NCBI GenBank assembly: GCA_027449025.1
Contig: DAIDMK010000026.1
Coordinates: 1 to 40,213, forward strand
Direction: 5' to 3'
From: Lutibacter sp.
GTDB taxonomy: Bacteria > Bacteroidota > Bacteroidia > Flavobacteriales > Flavobacteriaceae
Length of the DNA stretch: 40,213 nt
Part shown: piece by piece, positions 34,633-40,213 of the stretch
Numbering within the stretch: position 1 is the stretch's first letter
Layout of the letters: each line of letters opens with the position of its first letter
Program-made: the position numbers and the translations under genes
Notes under the pieces: model-generated
Databases searched by the model: none
What the model saw: only the letters and a program-made list of their open reading frames with translations
What the model was told of the DNA's origin: nothing

Positions 34633-35295
34633 TTATAACAATCCTTCTTTGCCCGAAACCCTGAACAAATCGGAATAATGCAGGTTGCGTTCTTTCTTTA
34701 ATGTTGAAACAATTTTCAAAAAAAGCAAGGCAGTGATAAATGCATCTCCTGCTGCAGTATGACGGTCGTGTTTTGGAATGATGAATTCTTCACATAACAC
34801 ATCTAAATTAAAATGACTGTCTTTTTTGCCCTCTAGTTTTTTATATAAAATACCAGTATCAATAATTTTGTTTTTTAATTTCGGTAATTCCAGTCTTTTT
34901 AATGCAGCGTTAATCATTTCAATGTCAAATGCAGCATGATGCGCCACCAAAACGGCATTTTCTATAAAGTTAATAAAATCCTCCACCGCTTCAGCTTCAC
35001 TGTGCTTAGTGAGTTTTCCTTCTTTTAAAATTCCGTGAATTTTAACAGTTTCAGCTTTAAATTTTTCTTGTTTTAAATAGATTTCAAAACTATCGGCAAC
35101 ATCAATTGTATTGTTAGATACGCCAATCGCACCAATTGACAATATCCTGTCATTAAAAATATCTAAACCCGTAGTTTCTGTGTCAAAGACAACAAATCGG
35201 GTATTTTCAATACTTTTTGGCTGCTTTTGCTTAAATTTTTTTGAATACTGCTTCCAAAAAATTGGATAATTTTTATATTTGAACCAGGAGATCAT
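34633..35295 (-). CDS. DnaQ-like DEDDh 3'-5' exonuclease
   Basis: About 220 residues. FVVFDTETTGLD holds Asp38 and Glu40; LVAHHAAFDIEMINAAL gives the second acidic motif; HDRHTAAGDAFITALLFL supplies the His and Asp of the DEDDh type. This is the fold of the DNA polymerase III epsilon proofreading subunit, but such stand-alone forms are common and act on varied DNA or RNA. Its ATG (35295) shares one base with the stop of the upstream cNMP/CBS/DUF294 gene (TGATG overlap), so the two are coupled. A GTG at 35298 is an alternative start. The same pair beside acs/actP genes occurs in Gammaproteobacteria, from memory. Confidence 0.9.
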   Translation of the reverse strand: MISWFKYKNYPIFWKQYSKKFKQKQPKSIENTRFVVFDTETTGLDIFNDRILSIGAIGVSNNTIDVADSFEIYLKQEKFKAETVKIHGILKEGKLTKHSEAEAVEDFINFIENAVLVAHHAAFDIEMINAALKRLELPKLKNKIIDTGILYKKLEGKKDSHFNLDVLCEEFIIPKHDRHTAAGDAFITALLFLKIVSTLKKERNLHYSDLFRVSGKEGLL

Positions 35296-37214
35296 CACAT
35301 CATTTGGGCTAAGTTATACCTGATATTCAATAATTCCTGAATAGCTGTAATAGGTTTAAAACATCCTTTTAATTTTAATTTTTCTGATTTGGATAAATTA
35401 TTAAGGTCAACGTATCTTCCTGAATCGTTATTTTTTAAGCCTTGCTGAGTGCGAAACTGCAGCAATATTTTAAAGGCATCGATGCACGATAAATATAAAT
35501 CTTGATTTTGTGGCTCTATTTTGGCTAAACTTTTAAATCGGGAAATGGTGTTGTTTTTATCTTTAATTTGATGTGATAGCGTAAGCAATCGAGCGGCATC
35601 CACCAATGGCATTATAGCCCTGCTTTTTATATCGAATTGGTCCTTATTGGCACCGTCATTTTCAACTAAAAATTGCCTAAAAAATCCGATAGGAGGTGGG
35701 TTTTTAAGCGCATTTCTCCCTAAAAAATTCAGAAATATTTCAAAAGATTTTATGGATTCAAAAATACTGTCGGACATTTTATTTACCAACTTTTTGTTGC
35801 CAAAAATCAAGTTGTAGTCAAAAAATATGGTACACATCATAATAGCATCTTCCGAAGGAGATTTAATCCAATTATTAAACTGATTTTCCCATTCGGATAA
35901 GGATAAACACCATTTTGGGTTGCTTGCCATCATATCTGCTGGACAATATTCAAATCCAATCACATTGAGTTTTTCGGTGACTTTTTTTGCAAGTTGTAAA
36001 AAATACTGTTTTGTAGGCTGGTATTTTTCTGGTGGAACATCTTCAAAAACCAAGGCATTGTCTTGGTCGGTCATCAGCAATTGTTCTTTTCGACCCTGAC
36101 TTCCCAATGCCAGCCAACCGAATTTGACCGGTGGCTGTTCGTCCATTTCATCCAAAGAAAGTTCAATGGCTTTTATGGTGATGGCTTCATTTATTTCAGA
36201 AATAATTTTTGAGATAAAGATAATTGGAATATTTTGTTCGATATAACCTTCCAGCAAATTTGAAGTTTTTCCCCGAATATATTTTAAGGCACTTACATCT
36301 TTTGTCCTATATACTTTTTTTATTAGCAAGGAAGGGTTGTTGCCATGCATAACTACGATGTCATGTTCCGACAAAACACCGATTAATTCAGATTTTGGAG
36401 TTCCGTCTTTGGTGATGCACAAATGGGTGATTTTGTTTTTTATCATAGCAATTTGCGCTTCGGCTACCGTGATTTTTTGCTTAAAGGTTTTAACGGGAGA
36501 AGTCATAATTGCAGTAACGCTTTCATCAATAGAAACCAATCCTGTAGCAATTTTGGAACGTAAGTCTTTATCGGTTATAATACCAATCGGATTTTTATTT
36601 TCCACTATCAAAATGGAGCCCACCTTTTTTTCGCTCATTATTTTGGCGGCTTCTTTTATAGTGGTAGTTTTTAAGGTGGTAACAGGGTTTTTACTAAATT
36701 CGGCACTTTGAATTTCAGTGAAACTGGTATTGGAAGAATCAAGCATTTCAATATTTGCAAATAGCTGTCCGTTAGTGCCTTTTGCATAAGGCGTTTTAAT
36801 GTTTGACGAGAAACTTGCAATTAAAAATTTCTTTACTTTATCATTGGTTTCAATAATTTCTTTTAATATTTCTACAGAAATGGCATATAAAATAGACTCT
36901 TCATTGGCTTTGGCACTCATCAAGTAAAAATCATTTTGTATCAATGGCCGAAGTCCAAAAATATCGCCTTCATCACAAATATCGACCAATATTTGTTCAT
37001 TGTCCATTTTTCTATACAAACCTATGGCACCATCTTTTACCACATAAAAATTTTCATGTGGATTTTCCTCTTGCTTAAAAACAAAATTGTCTTTTTCAAT
37101 ATAGGTTACCTTTACATTTGATGCAATTTTAAGGAGTTGTTCCTTTTCTAAAACATCAAAAGGAGGGAAGTTTTTTAGAAAATCGTAAATTCGCTCAGCT
37201 ATAGTATTTTTCAT
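35295..37214 (-). CDS. cNMP-binding / CBS-pair / DUF294 nucleotidyltransferase-like protein
   Basis: 639 residues, cytoplasmic. A cyclic-nucleotide-binding-like domain comes first (about 1-125, VKDGAIGLYRKM), then two CBS motifs (about 175-300: GSILIVENKNPIGIITDKDL and HLCITKDGTPKSELIGVLSE), then a GlnD-like nucleotidyltransferase part (about 355-470, LGSQGRKEQLLMTDQDNALV) and a helical DUF294 C-terminal domain. CBS pairs bind adenine nucleotides, so the protein may report energy or second-messenger state. Its target is unknown. Co-occurrence with a DnaQ-like exonuclease next to acetate genes suggests a linked role. Confidence 0.92.
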   Translation of the reverse strand: MKNTIAERIYDFLKNFPPFDVLEKEQLLKIASNVKVTYIEKDNFVFKQEENPHENFYVVKDGAIGLYRKMDNEQILVDICDEGDIFGLRPLIQNDFYLMSAKANEESILYAISVEILKEIIETNDKVKKFLIASFSSNIKTPYAKGTNGQLFANIEMLDSSNTSFTEIQSAEFSKNPVTTLKTTTIKEAAKIMSEKKVGSILIVENKNPIGIITDKDLRSKIATGLVSIDESVTAIMTSPVKTFKQKITVAEAQIAMIKNKITHLCITKDGTPKSELIGVLSEHDIVVMHGNNPSLLIKKVYRTKDVSALKYIRGKTSNLLEGYIEQNIPIIFISKIISEINEAITIKAIELSLDEMDEQPPVKFGWLALGSQGRKEQLLMTDQDNALVFEDVPPEKYQPTKQYFLQLAKKVTEKLNVIGFEYCPADMMASNPKWCLSLSEWENQFNNWIKSPSEDAIMMCTIFFDYNLIFGNKKLVNKMSDSIFESIKSFEIFLNFLGRNALKNPPPIGFFRQFLVENDGANKDQFDIKSRAIMPLVDAARLLTLSHQIKDKNNTISRFKSLAKIEPQNQDLYLSCIDAFKILLQFRTQQGLKNNDSGRYVDLNNLSKSEKLKLKGCFKPITAIQELLNIRYNLAQMM

Positions 37215-37334
37215 CTGTTTAAATTTTATTTTTTAGCGGTAACAGATGCTGCTCGCCATTAATCATTCCTTTGTATATCAAAAGTTGTTATGCTCGTTGC
37301 ATTACTCCTTATATATATATGTCGTTTAAAAAAT

Positions 37335-38096
37335 CTATTGATCAATTAAATTCCAGTCTTTTCTAAACCGAACAAGCTCTTGGTCAATTTGCTTTTTCGA
37401 TATGGACATCAAGTCTTCTGCGTTGTCAGAAACAATCGGATTTAAATAACTAACCTTAATTTCTGTTCGCCATTTGCTGAAGCATTTCAGAAAATGTGGG
37501 ATAAAAGTGGCGTTACCAATCCAGGCATCGTCCATATTTTTATAATCTATTGCTATGGGAATAACGGGAATGCCTAATTCTGCCGCTAGAAAGAAACCGC
37601 CAGGCTTAAAAGCGATGGTGGTAGGTTCAAGATGTGTTGTTCCTTCAGGTGCGATATAGATGGAGAAACCATTTTCTAAAACCATTCTGACATCTTTTAA
37701 GGTCTTTTTTCTACTTAGCTGACTTTCCCTGTTAACAAATATAACACCCGTGGTTTTACAAACATTTCCTATCAATGGCCAAGATTCCACTTCTTTTTTT
37801 CCAACGGGAGATGCCAACATATTTTTTAAAACTACCATAGGATCAAAATAACTTCTGTGATTTGAAATAATTAAGCCGGAAGCAACAGGTTCTTTGCCAT
37901 AAAAAGTGATTTTTGCCCCTAAAATAGGGTGTAAAACTCGTATTACAAAACGCCTGAGCACTATACCACGCTCCAATTTTTTTTCTGTGCTTTTATAAAA
38001 TAAACTAACAACTAATAATAAACAAAAGAAAATTAAAACAATTAACATAAACAGTAACAATCTGGCAACTGCTAATACTGGTCCAATTACAATCAT
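37335..38096 (-). CDS. 1-acyl-sn-glycerol-3-phosphate acyltransferase (PlsC family)
   Basis: 253 residues with an N-terminal membrane helix (about 5-33). NHRSYFD gives His80 and Asp85 of the HX4D motif, IYIAPEGTTH the phosphate-binding EGT motif, and PGGFFLAAELGIPVIPIAID the last family motif. It transfers an acyl chain to lysophosphatidate or a related lysolipid at the inner membrane; the exact acceptor is not fixed. Its ATG directly follows the stop codon of the M42 peptidase gene (TAG-ATG), so both are in one operon. No symbol is given because Bacteroidota carry several related acyltransferases. Confidence 0.88.
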   Translation of the reverse strand: MIVIGPVLAVARLLLFMLIVLIFFCLLLVVSLFYKSTEKKLERGIVLRRFVIRVLHPILGAKITFYGKEPVASGLIISNHRSYFDPMVVLKNMLASPVGKKEVESWPLIGNVCKTTGVIFVNRESQLSRKKTLKDVRMVLENGFSIYIAPEGTTHLEPTTIAFKPGGFFLAAELGIPVIPIAIDYKNMDDAWIGNATFIPHFLKCFSKWRTEIKVSYLNPIVSDNAEDLMSISKKQIDQELVRFRKDWNLIDQ

Positions 38097-39182
38097 CTAT
38101 TTGAAATAACTGAATGTTTCTCCTTCCTTAATGCTAAGTAAGGTTTCATAAATTAATTTTATAACATTTTCGACATCATCTTTATGAACCATTTCTACGG
38201 TAGTGTGCATATAGCGCAATGCCAAAGAAATTAAGGCTGAAGGGACGCCTCCGTTGCTATATGCAAAAGCATCAGTGTCAGTACCTGTAACTCTTGAAGA
38301 GGCCATTCTTTGAAATGGAATTTTTTGTGTTATAGCTGTATTCACAATCAATTCGCGTAAATTATGTTGAACAGCAGGGGCATAGCTAATCACCGGTCCG
38401 CTACCAGAAAGAGTTTCTCCTTCTTTCTTTTTGTCAATCATTGGTGTTGATGTATCGTGACAAACATCTGTAATAATCGCGATATTTGGTTTGATGGTTT
38501 GCGTAATCATTTCGGCACCACGCAATCCGATTTCCTCCTGAACAGAGTTGGTGATATACAATCCGAAAGGAAGGGTTTTCTTGTTTTCTTTTAACAAACG
38601 CGCAACTTCGGCAATCATAAATCCACCCATTCTGTTGTCGAGTGCCCTGCAAACAAAATTGTTTTTATTTAAAATAAAGAAGGTATCGGGATAAGTGATT
38701 ACACAGCCCACGTGAACACCCAATGCTTCAACTTCCTCTTTCTTTTTACAGCCAACATCAATAAAAATATTGTCCAATTGAGGCGCTTCTTCCTTACCTT
38801 TATCTCTGGTATGGATAGCCGGCCACCCAAACACACCTTTAACAATACCTTTTTTTGTGTGTATATTCACTATTTTTGAAGGTGCTATTTGATGGTCGCT
38901 TCCCCCATTTCTAATTACATAAATCAATCCTTCTGGCGTTATATAGTTTACATACCAAGAAATTTCATCTGCGTGGCCTTCAATAATCACCTTAAATTTT
39001 GCATCCGGATTTATTACACCAACTGCTGTGCCGTAACTGTCTGTTATAAAGGTGTCAACATAAGGTTTCAAATAATCCATCCAAATTTTTTGACCTTCGC
39101 TTTCATAGCCCGTAGGCGACGCGTTGTTCAAATATTTTTCTAGAAAGTCGATTGATTTTTTATTTAATATAGATTTACTCAT
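38097..39182 (-). CDS. M42 family glutamyl aminopeptidase / endoglucanase-like metallopeptidase
   Basis: 361 residues from the ATG at 39182. IIEGHADEISW supplies His70 and Asp72, RALDNRMGG the bridging Asp, NSVQEEIGLRGA the catalytic Glu pair, ITDVCHDTSTP the second-metal Asp, and MHTTVEMVHKDDVEN the final His. All are present, so it is probably an active two-metal aminopeptidase forming large tetrahedral complexes (family knowledge). A longer reading from TTG at 39209 adds nine residues (MRLQKQVII) and seems less likely. It precedes plsC without a gap. Confidence 0.92.
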   Translation of the reverse strand: MSKSILNKKSIDFLEKYLNNASPTGYESEGQKIWMDYLKPYVDTFITDSYGTAVGVINPDAKFKVIIEGHADEISWYVNYITPEGLIYVIRNGGSDHQIAPSKIVNIHTKKGIVKGVFGWPAIHTRDKGKEEAPQLDNIFIDVGCKKKEEVEALGVHVGCVITYPDTFFILNKNNFVCRALDNRMGGFMIAEVARLLKENKKTLPFGLYITNSVQEEIGLRGAEMITQTIKPNIAIITDVCHDTSTPMIDKKKEGETLSGSGPVISYAPAVQHNLRELIVNTAITQKIPFQRMASSRVTGTDTDAFAYSNGGVPSALISLALRYMHTTVEMVHKDDVENVIKLIYETLLSIKEGETFSYFK

Positions 39183-39279
39183 AATTATTACTTGTTTTTG
39201 CAAACGCAAGGTACTAAATTGTTATTTATAGCTAAAATATATAATCTTTTAATCTGGTAAAAAAAACAGCTTGAGACCA

Positions 39280-39310
39280 TTGGTATATTTTTTTGAATGT
39301 TGTAATTTTG
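39280..39310 (+). promoter_or_regulatory. Promoter of the DUF4294 gene
   Basis: TTG (39280-39282) and TAATTTTG (39303-39310) are separated by 20 bp, matching the Bacteroidota -33/-7 pattern. The -7 box lies 28 bp before the start codon at 39339. The sequence match is good; activity is inferred. Confidence 0.55.
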
Positions 39311-39338
39311 GAACTCTTTTTGATAAGCATAATAATAG

Positions 39339-40034
39339 ATGAGAAATAAGGTTAAAAAGTTTTTGTTATTGCCTATCCTATTATTGGGTACGTTTCTTTT
39401 TGCACAAGAAGAAAAGGACTCTATTCCTTTACTTGAACGATATACCATTTTTGAGGGCGATACATTACTGATAGAATTGGATGAAGTTTTCTTGTTGAAA
39501 ACATTAAAGTTTAAGACAGACTATGATCGTCGCTATTATTTATGGTATCGCAGAAAAACATTAAAAGCCTATCCTTACGCAAAATTGGCAGCTGACAGGT
39601 TAGAAACTTTGAATGAAAGATTGGAGAAAATAAAATCTAAAAGAAAGAAAAGACAATATATAAAGGTAATCCAAAATTATATGGAAGGTGAATTTACCGA
39701 CCAACTCAAAAAATTAACAAAGACAGAAGGGGAGATCCTAATAAAATTGATGCATAGGCAAACTGGTGAAACCGCATATGATTTGGTTAAAGATTATCGC
39801 AGTGGCTGGAAAGCTTTCTGGTATAACGCGACTGCAAACATGTTTAAACTGTCCTTAAAGGACAAGTATGACCCTGTGCACAACACTAAGGATTTTTTAA
39901 TTGAAGATATTTTACAACGCGCTTTTGCTGACGGAACTTTAGAACCACAACCTTCAAAACTTGATTTTAATTATATAGAATTGGGATCAAGTTGGATTGT
40001 TGTTCCTGCACCTGCTAAGAAAAAAGGAAAATAA
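39339..40034 (+). CDS. DUF4294 domain protein, secreted
   Basis: 231 residues with signal peptide MRNKVKKFLLLPILLLGTFLFAQ. The mature protein has KTDYDRRYYLWYRRKTLKAY, LEKIKSKRKKRQYIKVIQNY and SGWKAFWYNATANMFKLSLK, the pattern of the DUF4294 family found almost only in Bacteroidota. It is basic and helical in the middle and is likely periplasmic. Function unknown. It is transcribed away from the M42 gene, from its own promoter. After the stop to the window end (about 180 bp) I see nothing. Confidence 0.88.
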   Translation: MRNKVKKFLLLPILLLGTFLFAQEEKDSIPLLERYTIFEGDTLLIELDEVFLLKTLKFKTDYDRRYYLWYRRKTLKAYPYAKLAADRLETLNERLEKIKSKRKKRQYIKVIQNYMEGEFTDQLKKLTKTEGEILIKLMHRQTGETAYDLVKDYRSGWKAFWYNATANMFKLSLKDKYDPVHNTKDFLIEDILQRAFADGTLEPQPSKLDFNYIELGSSWIVVPAPAKKKGK

Positions 40035-40213
40035 TAATCCTATAAGAATTGCACAATTGAAATAAATCACTTATTTTAGTAGCCCGCTTTCATAAAAACA
40101 AACCCCGATTTAATTTTTTAAGATCTGTAAATGGCTTTATTTCAACCATTTGTTTTTTTCTTCAAAAAAAGGCAAAAAAAAGTTGTTTTAGGAGAATAAA
40201 AGGGATTACATTT

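Overview
The window is from a low-GC member of the Bacteroidota, almost certainly the family Flavobacteriaceae. The evidence is a SusC-type TonB receptor next to a hybrid two-component regulator, lipoprotein signals ending in SC or GC, promoter boxes of the TAnnTTTG type, absence of clear Shine-Dalgarno sequences, a DUF4294 protein, and the typical flavobacterial 7-bp intergenic repeats. It looks chromosomal: chorismate synthase, glutamate synthase and a tRNA-Ser lie beside accessory DNA.

Layout. (1) 1-4652: the 5' end of a SusC-like receptor gene and, upstream of it on the same strand, a hybrid two-component sensor/regulator. The gap between them holds a likely activator site and promoter. 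(2) About 4.9-10.8 kb: an accessory block of seven minus-strand genes (secreted esterase-like protein, CAAX-type protease, isoprenylcysteine-methyltransferase-like protein, two lipoproteins, AHSA1/SRPBCC protein, GyrI-like protein). Four copies of a structured repeat of about 130 bp lie in it in one orientation. Three of them start 4-7 bp after a stop codon, as attC sites do in integron gene cassettes. No integrase is present in the window. This is the main candidate for an unusual system. (3) 10.8-11.65 kb: a gene-poor stretch with several inverted repeats, a strong terminator and tRNA-Ser(UGA). (4) 11.7-23.06 kb: housekeeping genes, namely a TSUP permease, aroC, a PepSY-helix membrane protein with a lipoprotein, a class V aminotransferase, and gltD/gltB. 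Heptameric repeats lie in the gaps. (5) 23.5-37.2 kb: an acetate/short-chain carboxylate locus. It runs from an IS1-InsA-like zinc-ribbon/HTH protein, through a porin, a DUF4212 small subunit, an ActP-like symporter, a small membrane protein, a CrbS-like symporter-histidine kinase, a REC-only response regulator and another small membrane protein, to a 1274-residue tandem PrpE-Acs fusion. Convergent to it are a DnaQ-like exonuclease and a cNMP/CBS/DUF294 protein. (6) 37.3-40.0 kb: a PlsC acyltransferase, an M42 aminopeptidase and a DUF4294 protein.

How the genes fit together. The carboxylate locus reads as one physiological unit: outer-membrane entry (porin), inner-membrane uptake (DUF4212 plus symporter), sensing (CrbS-like kinase and receiver) and activation to acyl-CoA (fusion ligase). 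The response regulator has no DNA-binding domain, so another protein must act on DNA; the InsA-like protein at the head of the locus is a candidate, by inference only. The hybrid regulator at the left edge probably controls the adjacent SusC-type uptake gene. All functional names come from reading motifs by eye; no database search was run.
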